From: Reichenbachiella sp. 5M10
GTDB taxonomy: Bacteria; Bacteroidota; Bacteroidia; Cytophagales; Cyclobacteriaceae
Reading direction: 5' to 3'
Length of the DNA stretch: 64,000 bases
NCBI RefSeq assembly: GCF_002742335.1
Contig: NZ_MDGR01000007.1
Coordinates: 1,430,501 to 1,494,500, forward strand
Shown here: one piece after another, positions 27,419 through 36,304 of the stretch
How positions within the stretch are numbered: the stretch's first letter is position 1
How the letters are laid out: every line of letters begins with the position of its first letter
Position numbers and translations under genes: made by a program
Notes under the pieces: generated by a model
Database searches by the model: none
Seen by the model: the letters and a program-made list of their open reading frames with translations, nothing else
Told to the model about the DNA's origin: nothing

Positions 27419-29956
27419 TTAAAAACCCATGCCTAGACGGAAGCCGTGGGATCGAAACTTTCCTTCTTCAAAAGAGGTGAAGTAATCGAAGCGCATCAAT
27501 TTGAAGATGTGCTCTAGCCCGATGCCCAGTTCTACATAGGTGTCCAAAGCATCCGTGTGTAAGAAATGAGCTGATGCTACGGTTTGCACCTTGGACTTAC
27601 GAATCAGCGGTAGCTTGTTGATGATGAACCCGTTGAAATGATGACTGAAATGTGCCTCGGCCCAGTAGTCATTGGTGCTATAGTAGTAGTAGTCTAGGAG
27701 CTGGAAGTAGTCATCTTCAAACCGCGCCAAGATGGAAGCGTTGGTGTTGAAGTGTTGATAGTCCATGAATTCCATTTGTTTGTGACCTAGTATGTATTTG
27801 CCTGCTCCGAGGGTGTACTCACTGGTACCCCATAGTCCTAGAGCAAAGTCGTCATCGACCTCCAGTTTGATGCGATCATAGTCTACAACCGAACCCAGCC
27901 ATGGGAGCCCTTTGGTGTAGTTGATCTTTACTTTTGGGTATTTGTTTTCTACGATGATTTTTTTGTTGGGCATGCTGATGTACTTCTGACCAAACCGGAG
28001 TTGTACCTCTAGGTCTACTATCAATGCTTCATGGGTTGGAAAACTGGTATCTGTATCGCTGATGTTTTTGGGTTGGTTGGAGGTGAACTCACGGGAGTTT
28101 TTGTAAAACAAGGAATAGTCACTTTCATTGTTTAGCTGTTTCCTCTGGGTGTAAATGGCGCTTGGTTTGACAAACAAACCATTGATGAGCTCATGAGTGT
28201 ATTGACCATAGAAGAAGTTTTGCTCATACAGTTTTAGGTAGTTGCGCCTATTGAGTAGTGTTTCAAGTGAGTTGATCAGTGGTGATATGGGTTGACTTGG
28301 GTTGAACTGGGAGACAAAGTGCCCTCCGCCAAGATGGATGTCGGACATCTTCTTTGGATTGAGACTGTAGTCAAAATCCAATCTCCCATATAGATGTTGA
28401 CTGGCTAGGCCGTAGCGCAGCTGCGGTGAGATGCGGTACTTCATGTTGTCTTCGTCGTTTTGTGTGTAGGTGGCTTTTAGGTTGAATACCACCCCCTCGA
28501 CGGTATTGAACTGGAGTGTTTGTAGGATCGAAGGGATGCCTATATAAAACGCTTTGTAGCTATTTTGGTAGCGGTAGCCAGAGAGGAGTACATTGCCGAG
28601 CGTGAGCTTATTGCTGATCCTATCTACAGAGTCTCGGTAGTGTTTGGTGTTTTTAATTGCTGAGATGCTGTCTTTGGTAGCATAGTCTTGCCGCTCGATG
28701 GCAGTCAGAGGGACGGGACGTACCGTGGACCAATAGTCATCGCTACGCTTATTCGAGCCTTTTTCGATGGCTAGGATTTCATTTTTGAATGCGCGCTTGT
28801 TGATGCTGGTATCTCGAACCGCAGTGTACTGTGGTGCGGCAGAGGTTGGGGGTGTCGTAGCAGGCACGGTAGAGACAGGAGATATATAGTCCGGATTGAG
28901 TTCGACCTGATAGTCCGAATATACCGCAGCGAAGTAGCCAGATCCCTTAAACCCAAAGGTGTTGAGGTAGAACTCGAAATTTTGAGAAAGCATGACCCAA
29001 GTACTGTCAATGATTGGGGCGTGCACTTGATGAAACGTGAGCGTATCCAAGAACTCCAATTGGTGTTCTTTGGTCAAGGTAAGTTCAAAACTCGATATTC
29101 TCCACAAGTCTTCGATGATGTACAAATAACCTTGGAAAGTAGGGTCGGTTTTGCGACGTGGAATCACTTTGATCTTGTTGATCATGTAGTCTCCTTCTGT
29201 GATGATGCCCTCTAGTTTATATTCATAGAAAAAGAGAGCGTTTTTAGCAACGGGAGAGACGTATCCGCGTTCCGATATTCCCTCTATGGCCAATAAATTG
29301 TCGTAGATAGAGACCAAGGTTTGTGAAGCCTGGTTGAAGCTGAAAGCAGACTGATCCCCGCTGACCTTGGAAGAGATCATCTTTTCTTGTACCAAGTCAG
29401 GTTTGTGAAAACTCAGCTCGGAGACAGATTCGGAGAGATAAACGATGCCTGTATCGATAGGGATGTTGACTCCCAGTATTCGATCGGGTTTTTCGTCGAG
29501 ACGTTGGAGTCCCTTCATGTAGACTTGACAATGAAAGGCATTGATTTCTTCTTGAAACTTCTTTTTGTGACGAATGGTTTGACGAATGATACTATAGGCT
29601 GGATCTTCATTTTGTGCATTGACAACTACCTCCTTGAGTTGCAAGGTTTCGGGTAGTAGGGTGATGTTGAGGAGGATGTCTTCTTGATTGACATGTACTT
29701 GCTTGCTTTCCTTTTTGTAGCCCACATACTGAAATACCAGCTCGTAAGATCCTGGTTCCACTTGTAGGGAGTAGCTTCCTTCGGTGTTCGTCGTGGTGCC
29801 GATCGAGGTGCCTGCGATGAACAGGGTGGCGTAGGGGAGTGGTTGCCCACTTTCGTTGGATACACGGCCTGTGATGGTTGCAGCATGAACCGTGGCTGTC
29901 AGGAGCATCAAGATGCTCAACGCAAAAGTCCAATGTGTTAGGATCGTTTTACTCAA
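27419..29956 (-). CDS. DUF5686/carboxypeptidase-regulatory-like outer-membrane protein
   Basis: The 845-aa secreted protein has a signal peptide (ALSILMLLTATVHA) and a CarboxypepD_reg-like beta-sandwich (ITGRVSNESGQPLPYATLFIAGTS ... VFQYVGYKKES, about 27-115). A long DUF5686 region follows (YSIIRQTIRHKKKFQEE onward). The C-terminal half is beta-rich and ends in a Phe, as expected for an outer-membrane barrel. The apparent start is TTG at 29956 and no ATG gives a complete signal peptide. The function of the family is unknown; surface anchoring or uptake roles are usually assumed. It is a single-gene unit convergent to the chemotaxis operon. Confidence 0.88.
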   Translation of the reverse strand: MSKTILTHWTFALSILMLLTATVHAATITGRVSNESGQPLPYATLFIAGTSIGTTTNTEGSYSLQVEPGSYELVFQYVGYKKESKQVHVNQEDILLNITLLPETLQLKEVVVNAQNEDPAYSIIRQTIRHKKKFQEEINAFHCQVYMKGLQRLDEKPDRILGVNIPIDTGIVYLSESVSELSFHKPDLVQEKMISSKVSGDQSAFSFNQASQTLVSIYDNLLAIEGISERGYVSPVAKNALFFYEYKLEGIITEGDYMINKIKVIPRRKTDPTFQGYLYIIEDLWRISSFELTLTKEHQLEFLDTLTFHQVHAPIIDSTWVMLSQNFEFYLNTFGFKGSGYFAAVYSDYQVELNPDYISPVSTVPATTPPTSAAPQYTAVRDTSINKRAFKNEILAIEKGSNKRSDDYWSTVRPVPLTAIERQDYATKDSISAIKNTKHYRDSVDRISNKLTLGNVLLSGYRYQNSYKAFYIGIPSILQTLQFNTVEGVVFNLKATYTQNDEDNMKYRISPQLRYGLASQHLYGRLDFDYSLNPKKMSDIHLGGGHFVSQFNPSQPISPLINSLETLLNRRNYLKLYEQNFFYGQYTHELINGLFVKPSAIYTQRKQLNNESDYSLFYKNSREFTSNQPKNISDTDTSFPTHEALIVDLEVQLRFGQKYISMPNKKIIVENKYPKVKINYTKGLPWLGSVVDYDRIKLEVDDDFALGLWGTSEYTLGAGKYILGHKQMEFMDYQHFNTNASILARFEDDYFQLLDYYYYSTNDYWAEAHFSHHFNGFIINKLPLIRKSKVQTVASAHFLHTDALDTYVELGIGLEHIFKLMRFDYFTSFEEGKFRSHGFRLGMGF

Positions 29957-29967
29957 TGGTAGGTTGT

Positions 29968-30012
29968 ATTATTTGGTGTGAAGGCCAATTTATGGAATTC
30001 ACACCAAATAAT
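29968..30012 (-). terminator. Perfect 14-bp inverted repeat between two outer-membrane protein genes
   Basis: The arms attatttggtgtga and tcacaccaaataat are exact complements separated by 17 nt. The element is 4 nt past the Wzi-like stop and 12 nt before the DUF5686 start. It could end transcription of the Wzi-like gene or act as an operator for the DUF5686 gene. There is no strong T-run. Confidence 0.5.
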
Positions 30013-30015
30013 GCA

Positions 30016-31575
30016 TCAATGGAAAATTCTGGCGTATGATAGTCCAAAATAAAAGTTGTTTTGCTTGTTTTCGCGAATGAAATACATGTTTTGACGGAGG
30101 CTATATTTCATGTCAAATTTCAAGCGAGACTTATTGACAATGCGCAGATATTCTATCCCTGGTGTCCATTCAAAATCATGCTGAAATTTATCCGAAATAT
30201 TGCCAAAAAAGTAATCATCATCAAAACGAATTCTCTGTAAGTTGAGACCTATCATGCCTGCTCGACTGTAGTGCTTGATTTCGAGGTAGTCCGTGTTCGA
30301 GCCAGGGCCTATGCCGCCAGCGATGATTTGTCCGTTTTGTGTATAACCTTGTTTGACTATACCATGCGTATACCAACTGTTGTTGACCCTCACAAACATG
30401 GTTTTAGACAAGCCCACAGAAGCATGCTCATAGGTGAATTTGAGGAGGGCGTCATTTTTGAGATCCACTAATTTTGAGAAGCCTATGGTGTATCCAAGAG
30501 CATGATCTGGCTCTCCTCCAAAAATCCCACCACCAAAGTCATTTTTGGCAAATTCAATGTATGTTTCAAACCCCACTTCATCAAATTCCCATTTGATTGT
30601 TGCAGCCCCCATTTGATCGTATTCGTCATTGCCAGCAGCATCTGGATCAGGGTTTTGGAAGCGGTAGATGGATATGAATATATCCGAAAAGGTAAATTCA
30701 TCCGCGCGTTTGTAGAAAGCTCTATGTACACCGAGTGAAAGGCCCTTGACATGCTTGGAACGAAGACCTAGGGAAACGCCACTCCAGTAGCGATTGTCAT
30801 TGCTAGAGTCGTCATCGAAATAGTCAGACTCTGAGAGGAGTCCCCAGTAAAATTTGACTTCTGCAGGACCCAAAAACGTGTTGACGGGTTGATCCGTGCC
30901 TATGTCCACATGAGGTATGCCTGCAGAGTTGTTGCCCATTAGGATTGGTGTATTTTGTGCAGGGCCCCAGACCATGTTTTCTGTGGATATTCCGAGGGTA
31001 AACTTTCTATGGACAAAGCGAAGTTCTGATTGTCCAAGGTTGAATTGGACAAATGGGTCATCCCCGAATCGCTGTACATAGTCAATTCTTTGATTTCTAA
31101 ACTGATAGTTGTACGGGTTGTTATTGCCTGATTGTGGAGCTAGATCAAATTCACCGTTTTGCGAGAAGTAGGCGACGGGAGCGAAGGTGTATCGGAATTT
31201 GCCAATACGTCCTGTGATGCCTCCATGCAACTCTGAGGTAAGACCTTTCCCTTTCCATACCGCACCGTCGTTATAGCTTCGAGGATAATTGGTGATGTAG
31301 GTGTTGGCAAAGAGACCATCTAACACTCTAAAGTAGTTGCCATCGTCAGGTACTGGAGCAAAATGATCACCCCAAGGATTCCATGATAAACTATCTTTTT
31401 GATACTGATTGATGATGGATGGATAAATGTTGATTCGTTTGTTTACCGACGAATTTTTCATCTCGATGACTCGGTAGTAGTCGAGCATCACATCTCCAGG
31501 TACGAGTACTTGTGCTTGACTACTCAGTCCCGCTAGCAAACAAACCATGCACCCCAATAAATGGAAAGACTTCAT
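30016..31575 (-). CDS. Wzi-like capsule-assembly outer-membrane protein
   Basis: The 519-aa product has a signal peptide (LLGCMVCLLAGLSSQAQ) and an 18-strand-type beta-rich body. Motifs resemble the Wzi/Caps_assemb family: ENMVWGPAQNTPILMGNNSAGIPH, then VNTFLGPAEVKFYWGLLSES. The C-terminus ends with an aromatic-rich strand (NFYFGLSYARIFH). Wzi proteins anchor or assist surface polysaccharide. The adjacent lipoprotein gene (1 nt upstream) is probably co-expressed. Confidence 0.82.
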   Translation of the reverse strand: MKSFHLLGCMVCLLAGLSSQAQVLVPGDVMLDYYRVIEMKNSSVNKRINIYPSIINQYQKDSLSWNPWGDHFAPVPDDGNYFRVLDGLFANTYITNYPRSYNDGAVWKGKGLTSELHGGITGRIGKFRYTFAPVAYFSQNGEFDLAPQSGNNNPYNYQFRNQRIDYVQRFGDDPFVQFNLGQSELRFVHRKFTLGISTENMVWGPAQNTPILMGNNSAGIPHVDIGTDQPVNTFLGPAEVKFYWGLLSESDYFDDDSSNDNRYWSGVSLGLRSKHVKGLSLGVHRAFYKRADEFTFSDIFISIYRFQNPDPDAAGNDEYDQMGAATIKWEFDEVGFETYIEFAKNDFGGGIFGGEPDHALGYTIGFSKLVDLKNDALLKFTYEHASVGLSKTMFVRVNNSWYTHGIVKQGYTQNGQIIAGGIGPGSNTDYLEIKHYSRAGMIGLNLQRIRFDDDYFFGNISDKFQHDFEWTPGIEYLRIVNKSRLKFDMKYSLRQNMYFIRENKQNNFYFGLSYARIFH

Positions 31576-31576
31576 G

Positions 31577-32020
31577 TTAGAGACTTAGAGTGTGTTCATT
31601 AGTCATTTTGAGACCAACATCGGAGTGCTGATCGTTAGAGTCTTCACTGCGATAGTCTATACTTTCACCGTCTTTGAATATCTCATAGGTGACGCCCCAT
31701 CGATTCTGGTTACAGCCAGAGCATTCCCCATTGTAGCCTTCTATTTTGAGATTGTTGGTTCCTCGATTCAAGAATGGCTGCATATCAAAGAGGACATCTT
31801 CTTTGATTCGAAGACCAATGTCTCTTGAATCGAACACTTCTTTGTCATTGATATAGACGATGGCATAGTCGTCTAGTTTGTAGAATATCATGGAGTAGCC
31901 TTCTTCCGTAGGGAGCAGTTCTTTGTCGTTGCTACGGTTTTCTAGTCTCTTGGGGTTGGGGGTACAACTCGTCATGGCTGTGATGCCAATGAGAAGGAAT
32001 AAAATCAAATTTTTAGACAT
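31577..32020 (-). CDS. Small lipoprotein of unknown function
   Basis: The 147-aa product starts MSKNLILFLLIGI and has a lipobox (TAMTSC), giving a membrane-anchored extracytoplasmic protein. The remainder is beta-rich (DDYAIVYINDKEVFDS..., NNLKIEGYNGECSGCNQNRWGV) with a CSGC pair that could form a disulfide. In-frame upstream ATGs at 32029 and 32053 would add residues before the signal peptide and are less likely. It shares a transcript with the Wzi-like gene. I do not recognise a named family. Confidence 0.75.
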   Translation of the reverse strand: MSKNLILFLLIGITAMTSCTPNPKRLENRSNDKELLPTEEGYSMIFYKLDDYAIVYINDKEVFDSRDIGLRIKEDVLFDMQPFLNRGTNNLKIEGYNGECSGCNQNRWGVTYEIFKDGESIDYRSEDSNDQHSDVGLKMTNEHTLSL

Positions 32021-32082
32021 GCTTCGCATTTTTGTTGTTGGCAAATCTAGCACTTGTTTTTAAAGGCGGTAGATATAAAAAC

Positions 32083-32114
32083 AAAAAAAGCTTGTCGGGA
32101 AACCAACAAGCTTT
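32083..32114 (-). terminator. Intrinsic terminator after tRNA-Asp (copy 1)
   Basis: On the minus strand an 8-bp stem (aagcttgt / acaagctt) with a 2-bp inner pairing is followed by a run of seven T. It begins 3 nt after the tRNA discriminator base. Confidence 0.9.
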
Positions 32115-32116
32115 AG

Positions 32117-32190
32117 CGGAACGGACGAGACTCGAACTCGCGACCTTCTGCGTGACAGGCAGACATTCTAACCAACTGAACTACCGCTCC
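32117..32190 (-). tRNA. tRNA-Asp (GTC)
   Basis: The 74-nt gene folds as a cloverleaf. The acceptor stem GGAGCGG pairs with CCGTTCC, the anticodon stem TCTGC/GCAGA encloses loop CTGTCAC with anticodon GTC, and the T-arm has GTTCGAGTC. The CCA end is not encoded; CTA follows the discriminator G. It is identical to the second copy 118 nt upstream in transcription order. Confidence 0.96.
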
Positions 32191-32272
32191 AGGTAGTGTA
32201 TTGAGAAGCGTTTTCTCAATCGAGCTGCAAAACTATAAGAAAAGTTGTATTATGCAACATTTCTTAGGTGAA

Positions 32273-32306
32273 CAAAAAAGCTTGTCAGATAAACTAACAA
32301 GCTTTT
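32273..32306 (-). terminator. Intrinsic terminator after tRNA-Asp (copy 2)
   Basis: The 10-bp stem (aaaagcttgt / acaagctttt) has a short loop and T-rich tail on the minus strand. Its outer stem matches the terminator of copy 1, so the whole tRNA-terminator unit appears duplicated. Confidence 0.88.
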
Positions 32307-32307
32307 G

Positions 32308-32381
32308 CGGAACGGACGAGACTCGAACTCGCGACCTTCTGCGTGACAGGCAGACATTCTAACCAACTGAACTACCGCTCC
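32308..32381 (-). tRNA. tRNA-Asp (GTC), second copy
   Basis: The 74 nt are identical to the other copy, with anticodon GTC. It is transcribed first of the two. A duplicated tRNA with duplicated terminator points to a tandem duplication rather than a processed polycistron. Confidence 0.96.
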
Positions 32382-32682
32382 AGGTAGTGCTTTCGAGCGC
32401 TGTTACCCTCAATTGCGATGCAAAAGTATGAGCAAATTATTTACTAAACAATAGCTGTTCGTTAATATTTTTATGAAAATGATTGTTGATTCTCTAGGTC
32501 AATCTCTTGGTTGTTGATAGTGAGAAGATTATGTGTAAAATGGAGTTGGTATTTTTTGTCACAAGAATCTTTGGGTGGAAGCTTTTGAAGGAGTAGTGCA
32601 CAATATGCTAGAATCCATGAATGATTTATACGATGATTTGTTAACTTCAATCCCTCGAAATTGAAATGTAAATCGCAGCAAA
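32382..32682. other. 301-bp intergenic region
   Basis: This AT-rich region lies between the tRNA pair (leftward) and the acyl-CoA dehydrogenase gene (rightward). It should hold two divergent promoters, but I could not assign Bacteroidota -33/-7 elements with confidence. No gene is seen. Confidence 0.55.
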
Positions 32683-34482
32683 ATGGCAGAATATTATTCT
32701 CGTAGAAACCTAGAATTTTTACTTACCGAAGTGTTTGATATCAAGGAGGTGCTGAAGTTAGAGGCTTACAAAATGCATGACCTCAATGGTATTCGTATGG
32801 TGTTGGATTCTGCGGATCAATTTGCGGAGCGTGAGTTGCATCCTTTTTTTCGAGAGATGGACCGGATCGAACCCGAAATGGAGGGAGGGAGTGTGAAAGT
32901 ACATCCTCAGATCAGGACGATCATGAAAAAACTGGGAGAGGGTGGCTGGATATCGGCCACTGCCGGGGAAGAGTCTGATGGGATGAATTTGCCAGTGATG
33001 GCTTCTGTCGCAACCAATTTTATATTTGGAAGTGCCAATTTTGCGGCGAGTGTTTACCCCCAACTGTCTGCAGGTGCTGCACGACTGATTGAGGTATATG
33101 GGTCTGACCAGTTGAAGACTGTGTATCTGTCTCGGATGTATAGTGGTTTATGGCAGGGGACGATGGCCATGACCGAACCTGATGCGGGAAGTTCACTCGC
33201 GGATATCAGTACCAAGGCCATCCCGTTGGCCGAAGAGGAGGGAGTATATAGTATCAAAGGGCAAAAGATTTTCATTTCTGCGGGTGATCATGATGGCGTA
33301 GACAATGTCGTACATCTGCTGTTGGCTAGGATAGAAGGTGCACCAGCAGGAGTCAAGGGGTTGTCTCTGTTTGTAGTGCCTCAAAAGCGGGGTACAGTAC
33401 CTGAAAAAATGGTGTCTAACGAGGTGCATACTACAGGCTTGTACCACAAGATGGGGTACAAAGGAACTCCCATCGTTCATCTAGCCTTTGGAGAAAAAGG
33501 GAAATGTGAGGGGTATTTGCTTGGAGAAGCCAACCAAGGTCTAGCTCAAATGTTTCAGATGATGAACGAGGCCCGAATTGGAGTGGGGGTGAGTGCAGCG
33601 TCTATCGCTTCGTCTGCTTACTATGCTTCCCTCAAATATGCTAATGAAAGATTGCAAGGGAGAAGACCAGATGAAAAGGACGTGACTAAGCCTCAAATTC
33701 CAATCGTAGAGCATGCAGATGTCAAGCGTATGTTGTTGCAACAAAAGGCTATCATGGAAGGATCATTGAGTTTACTAGTCAATTGTGCATACTATGCGGA
33801 TATGGCCAAGGCGGGAAAGGATGAAATCAAGGAGATTTATCGATTGACTTTAGACCTGTTGACACCAGTCGCTAAAACCTACCCTAGCGAAAATGGCATC
33901 TTGGCGACATCCAATGCGGTGCAGATACTTGGAGGTGCGGGTTATTGCAAGGATTTCCCTGTTGAACAGTTCTATAGAGACATTAGAATTCACACTCTGC
34001 ACGAAGGGACATCTGGGATTCATGGCCTTGATCTTTTGGGTCGAAAAATTATCATGGGTGGCGGTATCGCTTTTAGGGCATTTACTGAGGAAGTGATGAA
34101 GACGATCAAAAAAGTGAAAATGGAGATCTTGGAGTTGGCCAAATACGCTGAAAAGTTGAATGATACTCTTTTTAGACTCCAAAACGTAACCATGCGTTTG
34201 TCTACGATGGCTATGAAGGAGAAGAAAGAAGTCTTTTTGATGGACGCAACATTGTATTTGGAGCTATTCGGAATAGTAGCTGTGGGTTGGCAGTGGTTGC
34301 TTCAAGCCATCCCCTGTCAGATAGCAGTCAACGAAAATCGTGGAGATGCTTTTTATGAAAGTAAATTGATGACGATGCGGTACTACTTCGAGTACGAATT
34401 GCCCAAAGCAGAGTCACTCATCATACGTTTGAATAGTGCAGATAAGCTACTGACGGAGGTGCAAAATGAGCATTTGATTTAG
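32683..34482 (+). CDS. Acyl-CoA dehydrogenase
   Basis: The 599-aa FAD-dependent flavoenzyme would oxidise acyl-CoA to 2-enoyl-CoA in the cytoplasm. Visible are the N-terminal helical domain, the FAD/substrate loop GTMAMTEPDAGSSLADISTKA, the middle beta domain (YSIKGQKIFISAGDHD), and the C-terminal helical domain with the catalytic base region IHTLHEGTSGIHGLDLLGRKI (Glu near 441). Length and the extra C-terminal domain of about 130 residues place it in the larger ~600-aa branch with AcDH N- and C-terminal extensions. It stands alone on the plus strand. Confidence 0.95.
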   Translation: MAEYYSRRNLEFLLTEVFDIKEVLKLEAYKMHDLNGIRMVLDSADQFAERELHPFFREMDRIEPEMEGGSVKVHPQIRTIMKKLGEGGWISATAGEESDGMNLPVMASVATNFIFGSANFAASVYPQLSAGAARLIEVYGSDQLKTVYLSRMYSGLWQGTMAMTEPDAGSSLADISTKAIPLAEEEGVYSIKGQKIFISAGDHDGVDNVVHLLLARIEGAPAGVKGLSLFVVPQKRGTVPEKMVSNEVHTTGLYHKMGYKGTPIVHLAFGEKGKCEGYLLGEANQGLAQMFQMMNEARIGVGVSAASIASSAYYASLKYANERLQGRRPDEKDVTKPQIPIVEHADVKRMLLQQKAIMEGSLSLLVNCAYYADMAKAGKDEIKEIYRLTLDLLTPVAKTYPSENGILATSNAVQILGGAGYCKDFPVEQFYRDIRIHTLHEGTSGIHGLDLLGRKIIMGGGIAFRAFTEEVMKTIKKVKMEILELAKYAEKLNDTLFRLQNVTMRLSTMAMKEKKEVFLMDATLYLELFGIVAVGWQWLLQAIPCQIAVNENRGDAFYESKLMTMRYYFEYELPKAESLIIRLNSADKLLTEVQNEHLI

Positions 34483-34673
34483 AGAGGTCTGTATCGTACT
34501 GTTCTTGTGCGTTTTTTGTTGGCATCCCTTTGGTGGTTGTAGCGCATGAAGATTCTGTTTTTGGGTTTAACGACCTTGATGCGATGTGTATGGTAGTTGG
34601 TCGAACACGAGGAACCTGTGATGCATGCAATGGAGAGGAGGAGAGCTAAACAGGTTTTGATTGTGTATTTCAT
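34479..34673 (-). CDS. Small basic lipoprotein
   Basis: The 64-aa product has a signal peptide (CLALLLSIACITGSSC, lipobox TGSSC) followed by a short, strongly basic mature part (RIKVVKPKNR, NKKRTRTVRYR). Its stop overlaps the acyl-CoA dehydrogenase end by 4 nt on the opposite strand. A complete lipoprotein signal in so short a frame supports it being real, but no family is recognised. Confidence 0.6.
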   Translation of the reverse strand: MKYTIKTCLALLLSIACITGSSCSTNYHTHRIKVVKPKNRIFMRYNHQRDANKKRTRTVRYRPL

Positions 34674-34726
34674 GTCCTATAAAAAAAGCTTCGAAATGAA
34701 GCTAATAAGAGGTGAAAAGTGAAGTG

Positions 34727-34969
34727 TCATTGGATCTTATCCATGACTTCCTTTGGGAATGTGATGTTATATATCGTGTTCAAAGCCTCTGCAAAAAGTT
34801 TGAACTCTTCTTCTTGAAACAACCTGTCAGATGCTGGTTCTTCCAGCTCGTCCAATTCAAACCCTTTGTTTCTCAATTCTGGTAATATCTTGATAATAAT
34901 CCTCTGCCATGCCAATGGCGTGATATTATTGTTGCACCAGTTTTTTAATGTTAACACCTTTATCTTCAT
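34727..34969 (-). CDS. Small acidic protein of unknown function
   Basis: The 80-aa soluble protein has predicted helices (LAWQRIIIKILPELRNKGFELDELE) and lies downstream of the REC-SpoIIE gene in the same direction, 33 nt away. It may belong to the SiaB/SpoIIE operon. It lacks features of the SiaC (DUF1987) family, which is longer. Function unknown. Confidence 0.65.
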   Translation of the reverse strand: MKIKVLTLKNWCNNNITPLAWQRIIIKILPELRNKGFELDELEEPASDRLFQEEEFKLFAEALNTIYNITFPKEVMDKIQ

Positions 34970-35002
34970 ACACTCCTCCTCTTAGTTTGCAAATATCTCC
35001 TT

Positions 35003-36289
35003 TTATATTCGTATTCCCATGACCATAATGTCGTCTGTTTGTTTTTCGTTACCAATCCAGTCTTCCAGTGTTTTTTCCAATATCGCCTTCTGTTCATCCA
35101 TGGACTTATCCATGTTTAGCTCTAAGCACTCCGTGAGTCTTGATGCACTGAATTTTTTGTTGTTTGGCCCACCAAACTGATCGGGGAACCCATCCGAAAA
35201 CATGTAGAAAGAAGTTTCTCCTTCTACAAAATCGATGACATGCTTCTTGTGTTTTCTTTCTTCGTCAACAAATCCACCAATAGACATTCTTTCGCCCTTG
35301 ACAGTGTCTATTTTTCCGTCTACTGTGTAGAGTAAGTTTTGTTTTGCCCCAGCAAAATGAACTTGCGCATTGGCTCGATCTATGACCAGGATGCTTGCAT
35401 CCATGCCATGATGGTTTTCATTCTCAGACTGATTGAGAATCTCGATGATTCCGATGTTGAGGTTTTCGAGGATTTCGTCTACATCGGTGATTTCGTGCTC
35501 ATGGACGATTTGGTTGAGGAGAGACTCTCCAATCATACTCATCAGCGCACCTGCTACACCATGTCCCGTACAATCGACAGACGCAATACACGTGAGGGCA
35601 TTGCCTTCTTCATTTTCAACCTCTGCTATCCAATAGAAGTCCCCACTGACTATGTCCAAGGGTCTGAACACGAGGAAAAAGTCATCAAAGGCTTCTTTGA
35701 TGAGTTCTGGAGAGACAAGCATGGCATTTTGAATGGTCATGGCATACTTGATACTGTCCATCAATCGTTTGTTGACTTCTGCGAGCTCTTTGGTTCTTTG
35801 TTCTACTTTTTCTTCCAGACTGGAGTTGGCTTTTTCCAATTCTCGAATCAGATTGATTTTGTCACTTTTAAGTTCATATGCTTCCAGTGCTTTGTCGATG
35901 GTGAGTTTCATCTCACCTTTGTCCCAAGGCTTGGTGATGTACTTGTAAATCCCACATTTGTTGACCGCTTTGACGATTGCTTCGATGTCTGCAAAACCAG
36001 TAAGGATCATACGGATGACATCAGGAAACTCAGGCAGTACACGCTCCAAAAGCTCAGTACCTGTCATTTCAGGCATTTTTTGATCGGTGATCAAGCATTG
36101 TATGTCATTGCTTCTGAGCATTTCTATCGCTTCATTACCACCCATGGCGGTCAAAACATTGTACTCCCTTTTGAATGCCATGCGAAATATTCGAAGGTTA
36201 CTCTCTTCATCATCTACATACAAGATGGTGTATTTATCTCTTCGATTGGGTGCCTTTTGCTCCGCTGCTATTTCTTGGTTTTGCTCCAT
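35003..36289 (-). CDS. Response regulator with PP2C/SpoIIE-type phosphatase output
   Basis: The 428-aa protein has an N-terminal receiver (ILYVDDEESNLRIF; Asp in LITDQKMPEMTG; ITKPWDKGE), a coiled coil (about 130-180), and a SpoIIE/PP2C phosphatase domain. The phosphatase shows VSGDFYWI, ASVDCTGHGVAGALMSMIG (metal-binding Asp and Gly), FYMFSDGFPDQFGG and KQTDDIMVMGI. Such proteins dephosphorylate Ser/Thr in partner-switch pathways, with activity set by receiver phosphorylation. The operon's histidine kinase (16 nt upstream) is the likely phosphate donor and the SiaB-type kinase the opposing enzyme. Confidence 0.93.
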   Translation of the reverse strand: MEQNQEIAAEQKAPNRRDKYTILYVDDEESNLRIFRMAFKREYNVLTAMGGNEAIEMLRSNDIQCLITDQKMPEMTGTELLERVLPEFPDVIRMILTGFADIEAIVKAVNKCGIYKYITKPWDKGEMKLTIDKALEAYELKSDKINLIRELEKANSSLEEKVEQRTKELAEVNKRLMDSIKYAMTIQNAMLVSPELIKEAFDDFFLVFRPLDIVSGDFYWIAEVENEEGNALTCIASVDCTGHGVAGALMSMIGESLLNQIVHEHEITDVDEILENLNIGIIEILNQSENENHHGMDASILVIDRANAQVHFAGAKQNLLYTVDGKIDTVKGERMSIGGFVDEERKHKKHVIDFVEGETSFYMFSDGFPDQFGGPNNKKFSASRLTECLELNMDKSMDEQKAILEKTLEDWIGNEKQTDDIMVMGIRI

Positions 36290-36304
36290 TTAATTTCTAA
36301 TCAA

